The notes: a model not told the origin generated them from the letters alone. Shown: positions 15,651 through 25,459, counted from the first letter of the stretch. The stretch is DNA of 42,644 nt from an uncultured Clostridia bacterium (GCA_947365965.1 CANAZG010000018.1:1-42644), one strand, 5' to 3'. A program made the numbers and translations.

Positions 15651-17431
15651 CCCGCGCTGCCTCCTTCTACTTTTATTAGGCACAGAGTATCTGTACATGA
15701 AATAAAATCTGCCGGAAAACATCGTATCTCTTCTGTTAACGTGATCCCAGCCTCTGCGGCCGCATCCAACGTATATTGCATGCCGCTCTGTGTTGTGACG
15801 ATATAAATATTTTGATATCGGGAAAGTATGTCGTGAAACTGGATCTCTCCATGTCTGTTGGTATACCAACCGTTTAAAGACACAACGGGTATATCATCGC
15901 TCAAAAGCGCCCCCATACTAGCGTTATTACGGATGACTCCGATGCAGTCTACACCTTCCAGGAAATCGTTATAATCATACTCTGTAAACACATGTTCAAA
16001 ATTGATTTTCCAGTAGGCTCCATCAACAAGAGCACTATTCCGCCAGCCCGGCTCTTGCGGTGTAAACAAACTGATATGAAGGGATTCTGAACACTGAACG
16101 GTGAGCATTAGGCATAAAATAGTAGCTATACATAAATAGAGAGACTGCTTCATTTGATACAGTTCTCGAATTACGAGGAGCGTGGTAATACCTCCCCACA
16201 CCTCCAAAATCAGTGCATACCGTATCATCCCGCTCATAAAGGGGCCCCAAATCAGACAACATATGATATAAAGTAAAGAATTCTGGAATAGAATATCTCC
16301 GTTACCATTTTTCCTACGTATTTGATAGAAACCACGACATGTCCATAGAATAGCGCATATATACGAGAGAGAAAGTCTTCCCCAATAAACAGACGTATCA
16401 TAGGCCCGCAATGGTTCGAAAAATACTATGACAGGCCAAAATAGCACTTCAATCAATGATTTGGGGCCAAAATTTTTATTAATTCCATCTATGCTATCCA
16501 AATATGGCGATCCAAATATCGTATTATAGAATGGAAATATAGGATTTCCTGTTTGGATATACGTATTAATTGCATAGGGCAATATTGTAGGGGCTATGAC
16601 AAAGACTAGACCACACAGAATAGTTTTGAACTTGATTGATTTTAGATTTTTGGCAAGAAAAATGATTGCAAAAAAAGAAACTAAGACTAAGTTTGATAAT
16701 TTAAGTGCGACTGCAAACCCTCCAAGCGCACACAAATATAGACATTGCTTATTGGCGCGAAATTTTTCCTGTATTTTTATTAGGAGTTCCAAAAACAGGG
16801 GGATTGCGAGCAAATCCACGTAGTAGATGCAGAGTTGAGTAAGTATTTGTTCTGTTAAAATCGAAATACCCGCAATTTGTGATAGCACGGGTTCCGATAT
16901 AGTTGGCTTTAGCCTTGTTATCAAGTGTTTACATTGATAAAAAGTTAGTACCAACACCAGCGCATTGAAACTTGGACCCAAACGATATCCGAAAATTCTT
17001 CGAAAGGGAAAAAACATTCTGTCAGCTAGCGGGAGACTATAACTACAGACCCAACTACTTGGGAAAAAATTCTCTGATACATTATTCGCAAACGGCCTCT
17101 CCTGCATATAGATGTGATAATTCATAGTATCATATGAAGTATCAGGTATAGCAATTCTAAGAGCACATACGGAAAAGATAGCAAGGATGAATATGATATC
17201 TATCGCGTGGAAAAGAGGCGGTTTAAGCCGAATTTTTTTCAAAGAACTGATAGAAATCGCTGACACAATCAAAATTGAAACTATATATGTAATATTATTG
17301 CCATTTGTATTTATCACAAAGCAAAGAATGTCATGGACCCAAATGAAAACAATGTAAACTAAATATACAAATATTAATGTATTTACTTCCAATCGATTTT
17401 CATCTTGTCTCCATCTCGATAAAAACGCCAC
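15638..17431 (-). CDS. Polytopic membrane protein, probable GT-C glycosyltransferase
   Basis: This 597-residue protein has about ten to twelve hydrophobic helices and a hydrophilic C-terminal ~150 residues. An extracellular loop after the second helix pair carries DTSYDTMNYHIYMQE (about residues 97-111), where GT-C enzymes keep their acidic catalytic residue. I do not see a named family. Its size, topology and coupling to a GtrB-like gene suggest it uses a lipid-linked sugar donor on the outer face. The gene is richer in A+T than its surroundings, hinting at separate acquisition. It starts 33 bp after the upstream glycosyltransferase. Confidence 0.65.
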   Translation of the reverse strand: MAFLSRWRQDENRLEVNTLIFVYLVYIVFIWVHDILCFVINTNGNNITYIVSILIVSAISISSLKKIRLKPPLFHAIDIIFILAIFSVCALRIAIPDTSYDTMNYHIYMQERPFANNVSENFFPSSWVCSYSLPLADRMFFPFRRIFGYRLGPSFNALVLVLTFYQCKHLITRLKPTISEPVLSQIAGISILTEQILTQLCIYYVDLLAIPLFLELLIKIQEKFRANKQCLYLCALGGFAVALKLSNLVLVSFFAIIFLAKNLKSIKFKTILCGLVFVIAPTILPYAINTYIQTGNPIFPFYNTIFGSPYLDSIDGINKNFGPKSLIEVLFWPVIVFFEPLRAYDTSVYWGRLSLSYICAILWTCRGFYQIRRKNGNGDILFQNSLLYIICCLIWGPFMSGMIRYALILEVWGGITTLLVIRELYQMKQSLYLCIATILCLMLTVQCSESLHISLFTPQEPGWRNSALVDGAYWKINFEHVFTEYDYNDFLEGVDCIGVIRNNASMGALLSDDIPVVSLNGWYTNRHGEIQFHDILSRYQNIYIVTTQSGMQYTLDAAAEAGITLTEEIRCFPADFISCTDTLCLIKVEGGSAGWTQ

Positions 17432-17464
17432 GCGTGTACCTCCTATCAGCTGGAAATAAAGTGT

Positions 17465-19945
17465 TTATACTGTTTTGAATCCGCAAAATTTCCGTAGTTT
17501 GGCCTTAATTGCTTTTCCACGCCCCTCCGTAAAGAATTGCATCTTCCCAATCCGAACAGTAAAATGGTTATATACCAGCCGCCGAATCTTCATGCTGGAT
17601 TTGAACTTATTTTTCATTCGGTCCTTAAGATGGAGCAGTTTGACGCTCAATGACCGCTTTACCCGATCATAATCAAATCCATATCTTCTGGCAATACGAA
17701 CCATGGGGACGCTTTTAGCAACCCATCTTGCCAATTCCGGATCAGTTTCCCTCAAAAACGCATCAAATCGTTTTCCTATTTCATATCCGTGCTTTTTATC
17801 TTCGTCATATACCATAAATAAAGCGTAGTGTGTGTATAAGTGCCGTTTGAGAATTGCATTATAGTATATTCTCTGCGCCTTAGACGTTGGATGTTCCTGC
17901 TTATATTTCAATACACTTTTCATGACGCGTTCGTGGTGATCATATCGTTTTACCATTGTGGGAATATACACACTCTGCTCTGTATTCCCGCGACAGTACT
18001 TATAGATGCAGTATTTTACAAAAGTCACGTCTTTCAGATATGGTACAGGAAAAAGGATATACTCTACATCAACATAGAACGTATGCTCCTGAAGAGATTG
18101 ATTAACCTGACGGAGTACCGAGAGTTTTATAAGCGTACTCGCCAAAGTAAAGTATATATTCTCAAGGTCTAATTTCTCGAATGGTACAGCCTCGAAATAC
18201 TCCACTTGGACCTGCTGCTCGCACAGAGTACAAATACCGGTTTCCATATTAATCTCATGGTAATTTGACGAAATGATATCCGTATCAATCTGCCGGATCT
18301 TAATTTTCGCCAATAGCTTTTCAAACTGTTCGCTGTCAACCCAGTCATCCCCATCAACAACCATGAAATATCGCCCTATACCTTCTTTTATTGCACGATT
18401 AATGGTAGAACCATGTCCCCCATTTTCTTTTTGAATCAATCGCACAATTCCAGGATATCGGTCTTCAAATGCCTTTGCGATCTGGGCTGTATAATCCTTG
18501 GACCCATCATCAACCACCAGGACCTCAATATCCGCTGCATATTCATGATTGATTAGCGTTCTAAGGCAGCGTTCCAGATACCGTCCCACATTATATGAGG
18601 GAACACAAATAGTCATTAATTTCTCCGGGTTGGACCGTCTGCATTGAGGCCACTTTCTAACACGGGGTTCCCAACAGGACAAACCGCATAATTCTTCGAC
18701 CTTTTTGTCAAACAATGCTGCTGCATGGTCCGCAGAATACTGCGTTACATATCGCTCATTTATCTCTGGTTTTTCTTCTGCTGAACTCAGAATTTCCTCA
18801 AGTCTGTTCGCAATCCCTGCAGTCTCCCACGGGACAACACTGACGCCACCGGCTTTTTTAACAATCTCGTCTGCCGGAGAGCCAGCCCCAGTTAATGCAA
18901 AAATCGGCTTGCCAGCTCCCATATAATCAGCCAGTTTACCGGCAAAGAAGATGGAGCCGCCCGGAGTAAGCTCCGGGAAAAAGGCATCTACATGGAGTAG
19001 CCAATCAGATCCCTGCATCAATGCAAGACTTTGATAATAATCCACTCCCTCTTGAAAATGTATGACATCATCCAAATAGTAGTTCAACACCATATCCTGA
19101 ATGGCCCGAGGATTATTACCAATAAATCGCATATCCAAACGCTTAAGGAAGGGACTCTGATTTTCTTTCAGGTATCTGACGGCCCGGACAAATGGCTCCA
19201 AGGAGCGCAAAAAAGTATCGGAATATCCTATAAAGGAAAACACGAGTTTATCTTTTACGCTATTGTTTTCTTTTTTATAGAAACCTGGATCGAAGCTATG
19301 GGGAACCACCAGATATTTAGGCTGCCATCCTCGCGGTCCGGACATATATCTCAGTTGTCGGCCAGTAGGTGCAATAATCATATCTGCCTGCTGGATGACA
19401 GTATTTTCCCAACGCTTTAATTTGCACATCAGCCGGATCCCTTCCTCGGGACGTTTTTCCCATAGGCGAAGTAGTTCCTCATCCGTGCTCCATAAAGCAG
19501 CCTTTAGGCCTGTCTTTTCCGCCTCAGTTAAGGTCTGGCAATCATTTATGTACGCTTTGATCTCGTAAGGATTGTTGGCAATAGGATCACCCAGGCTGGC
19601 AATCCATTTAACTTGTGGATATTTCTTTTTGATCTGCATACCAACCAGAATGCTTTCCGGCGGCATACTCCTTGTCATTATGCAGGTATACTTTTGCTTT
19701 GGATAAAGGCGTTCAAATTGCTCCACACCGGCCTTTACCCACTCGTCAATGTCATCCGTAGCAATCGTATAACAATGGATATTTTTTTCATCCCCAAATT
19801 CCATCGTTGCTTTGTAGCCCCACTGCCTACTGGTGGAGCTAAATACATCGTACTGGTATCTGGAATTTCGTAATAGTTTATAGGTGACAATTCCCTCCGA
19901 AGATGTTGCCGGCGGAAAAAACCAACTTGCAACAAAGATATTCAC
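17465..19945 (-). CDS. Two-domain glycosyltransferase (GT4-like plus GT2)
   Basis: This 826-residue cytoplasmic protein seems to join two transferases. Residues 1 to ~430 look like a GT-B (GT4-type) enzyme: VASWFFPPATSSEGIVTYKL at the start, VVPHSFD, FSFIGYSDTFLRSLEPFVRA and the late YMGAGKPIFALTGAGSPADE block. From about 440 a GT-A/GT2 domain begins (MTICVPSYNVGRYLERCLRT), with VVDDGSKDYT and DGDDWVDSEQ near 527, then a basic tail. I chose the GTG at 19945 because AAAGAGG precedes it; a GTG at 20005 overlapping the upstream stop is possible but lacks a binding site. A bifunctional enzyme would add two successive sugars to the glycan repeat. Confidence 0.8.
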   Translation of the reverse strand: MNIFVASWFFPPATSSEGIVTYKLLRNSRYQYDVFSSTSRQWGYKATMEFGDEKNIHCYTIATDDIDEWVKAGVEQFERLYPKQKYTCIMTRSMPPESILVGMQIKKKYPQVKWIASLGDPIANNPYEIKAYINDCQTLTEAEKTGLKAALWSTDEELLRLWEKRPEEGIRLMCKLKRWENTVIQQADMIIAPTGRQLRYMSGPRGWQPKYLVVPHSFDPGFYKKENNSVKDKLVFSFIGYSDTFLRSLEPFVRAVRYLKENQSPFLKRLDMRFIGNNPRAIQDMVLNYYLDDVIHFQEGVDYYQSLALMQGSDWLLHVDAFFPELTPGGSIFFAGKLADYMGAGKPIFALTGAGSPADEIVKKAGGVSVVPWETAGIANRLEEILSSAEEKPEINERYVTQYSADHAAALFDKKVEELCGLSCWEPRVRKWPQCRRSNPEKLMTICVPSYNVGRYLERCLRTLINHEYAADIEVLVVDDGSKDYTAQIAKAFEDRYPGIVRLIQKENGGHGSTINRAIKEGIGRYFMVVDGDDWVDSEQFEKLLAKIKIRQIDTDIISSNYHEINMETGICTLCEQQVQVEYFEAVPFEKLDLENIYFTLASTLIKLSVLRQVNQSLQEHTFYVDVEYILFPVPYLKDVTFVKYCIYKYCRGNTEQSVYIPTMVKRYDHHERVMKSVLKYKQEHPTSKAQRIYYNAILKRHLYTHYALFMVYDEDKKHGYEIGKRFDAFLRETDPELARWVAKSVPMVRIARRYGFDYDRVKRSLSVKLLHLKDRMKNKFKSSMKIRRLVYNHFTVRIGKMQFFTEGRGKAIKAKLRKFCGFKTV

Positions 19946-20004
19946 AACACAACCTCTTTTCTCTATAGAGATACTCTTATTCAAAATCAAAAATATATGA
20001 TCCA

Positions 20005-21090
20005 CTAAACAAACTCGCGCTTAAATCGGATTTTGACCAATATTCTGCCAACTGTATAAACACTTCCATGCTCATACAAACATTCCATCAGACGCCCCCA
20101 CCAATGCGTGCTCTTTTTGTAAACGGGAAGTGGTTGTTTCCCCGTCCACTCGCACACATCCCGCAGGAATCTCTGGATTGACTGCGTAAACATATGCGGC
20201 CTATACTCCTGTTTTTCTATTGCCACCCGGAGCTCCTCTGAAAATCTCCTGGTCATTTCAATCTGCCCCGCAGCATCTACCTTGGATAGAATAAACATGT
20301 AGATGCAGACTTTCCGCTTAAACAGGTAGGGTGCAAATCGGACACACAACTCCCGGTCCTGCTGTAATCTGGCATAATTGTCCGCATACTCCTCACATAT
20401 TGCGGAAAATTTTTCTGTCTGCATCATGGATGAACCCGGGTTGTCCCTGCGGATATTATAGAATTTACGCGGAATAAACATGCAGTTCTCCGCGTTGATA
20501 AATATCTGAAACCACATGCCCGTATCCTGATAAAGCGCCCCGGGAGTTTCTCTCAATACAATCCTTTTGTCCAGAAGAAACTTCCGCCGGTAAATGCCCG
20601 TCACATTCATCATTTCTGCATCAAGCAGCCAGGGCATTTTGCAGGGATGGAGAATGCGCCCATACCAACTGAGCCTGGGACAAATCATCACTCTTTCAAA
20701 AATGCGTTTCTCTGCGTCTCCCCTGAAAAACGCGCAGTCAGCCTTGACAAAGTCCAGCGAGTGCCTGCTTGCCGCTGCATACAATTTTTCAAACATTTGG
20801 TTTTCAATGTAGTCATCCGGCTCCACGATGGCGACATACTCGCCCCTGGCTTCTTGGATCCCCACATTGACCGCCCGGCCATACCCTGCATTTTTCTGAT
20901 CGATTATCCGTATCCGCCTATCCCTCGCCGCATATTCCCGCAGGATGTCCCCGGAGCGGTCCGTCGAGCCATCATTGACGCAAACCACCTCGATATCGGT
21001 CAGGCTCTGGTGTATAATGCTATTCATGCATTCCCGGAGATATCTTTCAACATTATAAGTTGGAACTATGACAGAAATCTTACACATCAT
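20005..21090 (-). CDS. GT2 family glycosyltransferase
   Basis: This 361-residue GT-A transferase opens with ISVIVPTYNVERYLRECMNS, has VCVNDGSTDRSGDIL and GRAVNVGIQEARGEY, and its metal-binding acidic motif reads EPDDY instead of the more usual DSDDW. The C-terminal half contains MNVTGIYRRKFLL and a tryptophan-rich tail. No membrane helix is seen. It lies 8 bp after the UDP-galactopyranose mutase gene, so it is a candidate galactofuranosyltransferase by position only. Linkage cannot be inferred. Confidence 0.85.
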   Translation of the reverse strand: MMCKISVIVPTYNVERYLRECMNSIIHQSLTDIEVVCVNDGSTDRSGDILREYAARDRRIRIIDQKNAGYGRAVNVGIQEARGEYVAIVEPDDYIENQMFEKLYAAASRHSLDFVKADCAFFRGDAEKRIFERVMICPRLSWYGRILHPCKMPWLLDAEMMNVTGIYRRKFLLDKRIVLRETPGALYQDTGMWFQIFINAENCMFIPRKFYNIRRDNPGSSMMQTEKFSAICEEYADNYARLQQDRELCVRFAPYLFKRKVCIYMFILSKVDAAGQIEMTRRFSEELRVAIEKQEYRPHMFTQSIQRFLRDVCEWTGKQPLPVYKKSTHWWGRLMECLYEHGSVYTVGRILVKIRFKREFV

Positions 21091-21098
21091 GCCCCCTG

Positions 21099-22196
21099 TT
21101 AACGTGCAGATTCCTCACGCGCAAGGGACAGCGCCGAACGTATCGTATCCTGCATATCATAGTATCGGTATTCACCCAGCCGCCCGCCAAACAGGACATG
21201 CTTCTCCCGCACTGCTAACTGTGCATACTGCTCATATCTTGCCTGATTTTTTTCATCATTGATGGGATAATACGGCTCGATGTCCCGGTTCCACTCCAAT
21301 GGATACTCTCTGGAAATTACTGTTGTTGGCTGTGTACCAAAAGCGAAGTGCTTGTGTTCAATAACCCTGGTATAGGGTGTTTCCCGGTCAGTATAGTTGA
21401 CAACAGCCACGCCTTGGTAATTATCCGTATCCAACTCCTCGTGTTCAAACCGCAAGCTTCTGTACTCCAAAGGGCCATAACAGTAATGAAAATAGCTGTC
21501 GATTGTTCCTGTATACAGGAGTTTCCCTGCGAGCTTGCGGTATTGCTCCGGAGAACGCGTGAAATCCGTATTCAAACGGATTTCACAGCCGCTGAGCATC
21601 TTCTCGATCATCTGCGTATAACCCTCAATCGGAATCCCCTGGTATGGATCATTGAAATAATTATTATCATAAGTAAAACGGACCGGGAGCCGGCGAATAA
21701 TGGAGGCTGGAAGCTCCGAACAGGGCCTGCCCCACTGCTTTTCTGTGTATCCCTTCACCAGAATATTGTAGACGTCCTGGCCAACCAGACTGATTGCCTG
21801 CTCCTCCAGATTTTGGGGCGCTCCGATAATCTCCGCCCGCTGGCGGGATATTATCTCTCTGGCCTGCGCCGGCGTGGATATATTCCACATTTTGCTGAAA
21901 GTATTCATATTGAAGGGCATGTTGTAGATCTGCCCATGATAGTTTGCAATCGGACTGTTGATAAAATGATTGAATTCGGTAAACTGCCGGACATATTCCC
22001 ATATCTCTTTGCTTGAGGTTCGAAAAATGTGCGCACCGTATTGATGTACCTGGATTCCGCTCCAGTCCCGGGTATAGCAGTTGCCGCCGATATGATTCCG
22101 CCTCTCCAGCACAAGGCACGTTTTCCCGGCCTTCACCATCTCATGTGCAAACACCGCGCCATAGAGCCCCGCTCCGACAATCAAATAGTCAAACAT
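21099..22196 (-). CDS. glf: UDP-galactopyranose mutase
   Basis: This 365-residue FAD enzyme converts UDP-galactopyranose to UDP-galactofuranose. The N-terminal dinucleotide fold reads LIVGAGLYGAVFAHEM, followed by LERRNHIGGNCYTRD and the mutase signature QYGAHIFRTSSKEIW. Later blocks include NTFSKMWNI, GYTEKQWGRP, NDPYQGIPIEGYTQM and the C-terminal LFGGRLGEYRYYDMQD. I chose the ATG at 22196, which overlaps the preceding TAA (TAATG) with AGGGAGG upstream. It is direct evidence that the glycan made here contains galactofuranose, unless another locus uses the product. Confidence 0.95.
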   Translation of the reverse strand: MFDYLIVGAGLYGAVFAHEMVKAGKTCLVLERRNHIGGNCYTRDWSGIQVHQYGAHIFRTSSKEIWEYVRQFTEFNHFINSPIANYHGQIYNMPFNMNTFSKMWNISTPAQAREIISRQRAEIIGAPQNLEEQAISLVGQDVYNILVKGYTEKQWGRPCSELPASIIRRLPVRFTYDNNYFNDPYQGIPIEGYTQMIEKMLSGCEIRLNTDFTRSPEQYRKLAGKLLYTGTIDSYFHYCYGPLEYRSLRFEHEELDTDNYQGVAVVNYTDRETPYTRVIEHKHFAFGTQPTTVISREYPLEWNRDIEPYYPINDEKNQARYEQYAQLAVREKHVLFGGRLGEYRYYDMQDTIRSALSLAREESAR

Positions 22197-23179
22197 TATG
22201 TTCCTCCCTTTATTCCGGACCATTTTCTTAATCCGCAGTACAATTTGGGCCACAGCGCCACAAAAGAGTACTTCAGCTTTATTTTGACAGGTAGCGGGGA
22301 ACGCAGGACTTTCCACATACCGAAGCGCATTCTGCATATCAGTCTTTTGCTCTCATCCCGCATGGCTCCCGCCCTCAGCAAACGAAGCAGGATTTCCATA
22401 CATTCCGTTTGCTCTCTCGCGCCGCAGAGTCTGACAGCCGCAGCGGAATGACACACTGTGCGCACCCCCTTCAGCGCCTCAAACGCTGTCATTCTTCTTT
22501 GGAGCCATTCCATGGAAACAGACAGGCTCCCCACGGTGCTTGCGGCATGCTGCCGGTAGTGGTAGGTTGCCTGATTGATGCAAAAAAGTGTTTTACACAG
22601 GTTGAAATAGCTTGCGCAAAACAGCATATCCTCCATATAGGTTACATCTTCTCTGAACTGGATTTTTGCTCCCCGGATCGTAGAAAGCCGGAACATTTTA
22701 TTGCATACAGATCCCAGGATACCAAACGGTGAAAGCAGCTGCTCCATAGCTGTATCCGCAGAAAATTCTTCTGATTTTTCCGCTTTTTGCGCTATAGAAG
22801 ATTTCTGCTCCTCAACCCAATACCCGCAGATGCTGCAATCGCAGTTTTCGATTCCACGCACTAAAATTTCAACGTGCTCAGGCGCTACCCAGTCATCTGA
22901 ATCAACAAACGTAACCAGCTGCCCGGCCGCACTTTCTATCCCTGCGTTTCGCGCACAGGAGACCCCTCTGTTTTCCTGATGGATCACCCGCATTCGAAAA
23001 TCTCTTTGGACATATTCCTCACAGATGGAGCCGCTCATATCCGGCGAACCGTCATCAATCAGGATGATCTCCATCCTCGTGTAGCTCTGCGCAAGAATGC
23101 TGTCCAGGCATTTACGGAGAAACGGTTCCGCCTGATAAACCGGAACAATTATGCTGACCAACGGTTCTATCACTCGCAT
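22196..23179 (-). CDS. GT2 family glycosyltransferase
   Basis: This 327-residue GT-A transferase starts at ATG 23179 (MRVIEPLVSIIVPVYQAE), ten bases inside the end of the upstream GT32 gene. It shows LIDDGSPDMSGSICEEY, NAGIESAAGQLVTF and the DxD-like VDSDDWV near residue 90. An alpha-helical C-terminal half ends in basic residues. A longer upstream in-frame reading exists but lies on top of the GT32 coding sequence and is rejected. It is translationally coupled to glf. Confidence 0.87.
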   Translation of the reverse strand: MRVIEPLVSIIVPVYQAEPFLRKCLDSILAQSYTRMEIILIDDGSPDMSGSICEEYVQRDFRMRVIHQENRGVSCARNAGIESAAGQLVTFVDSDDWVAPEHVEILVRGIENCDCSICGYWVEEQKSSIAQKAEKSEEFSADTAMEQLLSPFGILGSVCNKMFRLSTIRGAKIQFREDVTYMEDMLFCASYFNLCKTLFCINQATYHYRQHAASTVGSLSVSMEWLQRRMTAFEALKGVRTVCHSAAAVRLCGAREQTECMEILLRLLRAGAMRDESKRLICRMRFGMWKVLRSPLPVKIKLKYSFVALWPKLYCGLRKWSGIKGGT

Positions 23180-23883
23180 CGCCTCAACAACTTTTTTAGC
23201 TTTCGTGTGTTTTCCACGCCAATATATTGGGCAATTTTTGTATGGAATCTCTGCCTGGGCGTCATCCAGGACCCTGCAAAGTGGTGGATTGCCGCAGATT
23301 GTTCTGACAGGCGCAGCTTTCCGGTCTGCAAATCCAACGGGCAGAATACATCCGGAGGATAAATGGTAATATTCGAAACACACTGCGTTAATCCGTTTTG
23401 GCGAAGTCCTCTGCGGCACAGTATATCCGTCAGCCAGGTGGTGTTCGTTGTACAGTCACAATTGCCATCAGCCGTACAAAAAACTCTCTTATCGTACTCT
23501 CTGGCTGCCCAACTGAAAAAGGGGTGTCCGGGAACACACCCCATCACGCATGTCGCAACATTCTGCCGGCTTTCAAAGCCTATAAATCCAGCCTGATTGA
23601 TAAATCTGTCCAGCGGCTTCAGCAGCTCCACATCTGTATCCAGGTAAACGCCGCCGTATTCTGACAGAATCCGCAGGCGTACATAATCTGAGACAAACGC
23701 CCACTTTTTCATGCGGTAAGCCTCTTTAACATAGTCATTATCATTAACCGGAGAGTTCGTCTCATTCCAAAATACAATCTCATAGTCGGGACAAGCGCGA
23801 GACCAGCTTGCAGCGCAGCTTTGCTCCAGTTTTCCCAGGGGGCGGCTGCCAAACCAGCAGCAATGAATTTTTTGGGGTATCAT
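23170..23883 (-). CDS. GT32 (OCH1/capsule-type) glycosyltransferase
   Basis: This 237-residue transferase begins MIPQKIHCCWFGSRPLGKLE, the GT32 opening, followed by the conserved WAFVSDYVRLRILSEYGGVY and the metal-binding DTD in YLDTDVELLKPL (near residue 82). Such enzymes usually add mannose, galactose or related hexoses to capsular or lipid-linked glycans. No membrane segment is seen. It starts 6 bp after the preceding GT2 gene and overlaps the next one. Confidence 0.88.
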   Translation of the reverse strand: MIPQKIHCCWFGSRPLGKLEQSCAASWSRACPDYEIVFWNETNSPVNDNDYVKEAYRMKKWAFVSDYVRLRILSEYGGVYLDTDVELLKPLDRFINQAGFIGFESRQNVATCVMGCVPGHPFFSWAAREYDKRVFCTADGNCDCTTNTTWLTDILCRRGLRQNGLTQCVSNITIYPPDVFCPLDLQTGKLRLSEQSAAIHHFAGSWMTPRQRFHTKIAQYIGVENTRKLKKLLRRCE

Positions 23884-23889
23884 AGAATC

Positions 23890-24732
23890 TCACCACAATT
23901 TGTGCAGACTGCATATCTTTGCCTTGATTTCCCACTGCCACTGTTTCAGAATCCTCATAAAGCATCGAGGGATTGCGCATAAAATCATCGGTTTCATTAA
24001 ATAGATGTAGTCGCGCAGGGGGGCCTTCATTTTTCGCAAGCCATATATCCGCACACAAATCTCATACCATCTGGTTTGAAAAGTATGTTTCCGATAGGCA
24101 TCCGCCGGTTCATAGACATAGTACAGGCACTCCTGTAAATTCTTCCCAATCATTCCCTCTGCCGCCAAACGCATTACAAGATCATAATCCTCTGTACGCC
24201 GGGTTTCTTTGGCAACCCGATATCCGTTAGCTGAAGCGATAATTGCTCTTTTGAAGATCATTGTAGGATGAAAAAAGGGATTGTACTGCGCAATCATGTG
24301 TTTTGTAATGACCTCTGGAAACATCCGCTTACTCCAAATGGACGTATCATCAAATATGCAGACTCCACAGCCAGCATAAGGGCAGTCATTTTTCCTCAGA
24401 TACGCCAAAGTCTTCTCCAGCCTGTCCGGTGATGATATGTCGTCGGCATCCTGCCGTGCAATATACTCTCCTGACGCGAGCCTGAGGCAATGATTCAGAG
24501 AGGCCGCAAGCCCCAAATTCTTTTCATTTCTGAACGCTTGAATTTTTTCACTGCCGGCACTATAGCCGGAAATAATATCCCAACTGCGGTCACTGGACCC
24601 ATCGTCGCAAATGACAAACTCAAAGTCCTCTTCAGTCTGATTTAAGATAGATTCAATCGCCTTGGGCAAGGTTGGTTCCGCATTGTAGACACTCATCAAA
24701 ACGGAAACAAGCGGCTTTTTATCCTCCCTCAT
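23890..24732 (-). CDS. GT2 family glycosyltransferase
   Basis: This 280-residue GT-A transferase reads VSVLMSVYNAEPTLPKAIES, then ICDDGSSDRSWDIISGY, GLAASLNHCLRLASGEYIAR and QDADD as its acidic metal-binding motif (near residue 85). RRTEDYDLVMRLAAEG is a typical acceptor-side block. The C-terminus is basic and aromatic and may sit on the membrane. The ATG at 24732 lies 14 bp inside the end of the Wzt gene, so the pair is coupled. It is the first sugar-adding gene after the exporter, but its place in the assembly order is unknown. Confidence 0.86.
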   Translation of the reverse strand: MREDKKPLVSVLMSVYNAEPTLPKAIESILNQTEEDFEFVICDDGSSDRSWDIISGYSAGSEKIQAFRNEKNLGLAASLNHCLRLASGEYIARQDADDISSPDRLEKTLAYLRKNDCPYAGCGVCIFDDTSIWSKRMFPEVITKHMIAQYNPFFHPTMIFKRAIIASANGYRVAKETRRTEDYDLVMRLAAEGMIGKNLQECLYYVYEPADAYRKHTFQTRWYEICVRIYGLRKMKAPLRDYIYLMKPMILCAIPRCFMRILKQWQWEIKAKICSLHKLW

Positions 24733-25450
24733 AGGCGTCGCACACTTCCTGTGCTTCTCCTCCCATCTTGACCCGTCCATACTCCAGCCAGACCACGCGC
24801 CCGCACATTTCCCGCACCTGACTCAGGCTGTGGGACACAAAGAGCACCGTCGTTCCCCCGCCCATGAGCTCCAGCATCCGTCTTTTGCTTTTCTCCTGAA
24901 ACGCTGCGTCCCCTACTGCCAAAATCTCGTCCACAATCAGGACCTCCGGCTGCACCATCGTAGCTACCGAAAACGCCAGCCTTGCCAGCATTCCAGAGGA
25001 GTAATTCCGAATGGGTGTCTCAATGAAGTTCCCTAGTTCAGAAAACTCCACAATTTCGTCATATTTGGCGTTCAGAAAGTCCTCGCTGTATCCCAGGATC
25101 GCGCCGTTGAGAAAAATGTTCTCCCGTCCGGTCAGGTCAAAATCAAATCCCGATCCCAGCTCCAGCATAGGCACCACATTCCCGCAGCATACTACATTTC
25201 CCTCCGTAGGCTTCAAGATCCCGGAGATGATTTTCAGCATCGTGCTCTTTCCCGCGCCGTTTCGCCCGATTAACCCCAGTGTCTCGCCCCGTTTCACTGT
25301 GAACGACACATGGTCCAGTGCCGTAAACTCCTGATATTGCAGCTTTCCCCGCATCGCGGTGGTCACAAATTCCTTCAACGACATAATTTTATCGCTGTTC
25401 ATCCGGAACCGCATGGATACGTCCGATACTTCAATCACAGTTCTGCTCAT
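24719..25450 (-). CDS. wzt: Polysaccharide ABC exporter ATPase (Wzt/TagH-like)
   Basis: This 243-residue ATPase is of the glycan-export branch. Walker A is GRNGAGKST (near residue 63), the signature YSSGMLARLAFSVA is the Wzt/TagH form, Walker B is VLIVDEILAVGD, and LFVSHS carries the switch histidine. FDFDLTGRENIFLNG is the family G-loop region. The protein ends right after the ATPase core, so it lacks the C-terminal carbohydrate-binding domain found in many Wzt proteins that recognise the glycan end. It lies 9 bp after the permease gene. Confidence 0.92.
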   Translation of the reverse strand: MSRTVIEVSDVSMRFRMNSDKIMSLKEFVTTAMRGKLQYQEFTALDHVSFTVKRGETLGLIGRNGAGKSTMLKIISGILKPTEGNVVCCGNVVPMLELGSGFDFDLTGRENIFLNGAILGYSEDFLNAKYDEIVEFSELGNFIETPIRNYSSGMLARLAFSVATMVQPEVLIVDEILAVGDAAFQEKSKRRMLELMGGGTTVLFVSHSLSQVREMCGRVVWLEYGRVKMGGEAQEVCDAYEGG

Positions 25451-25459
25451 TACATACCC

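Noticed and set aside
22197-22337. N-terminal extension of UDP-galactopyranose mutase
   Set aside because: It overlaps the upstream glycosyltransferase, and the FAD fold starts directly at ATG 22196.
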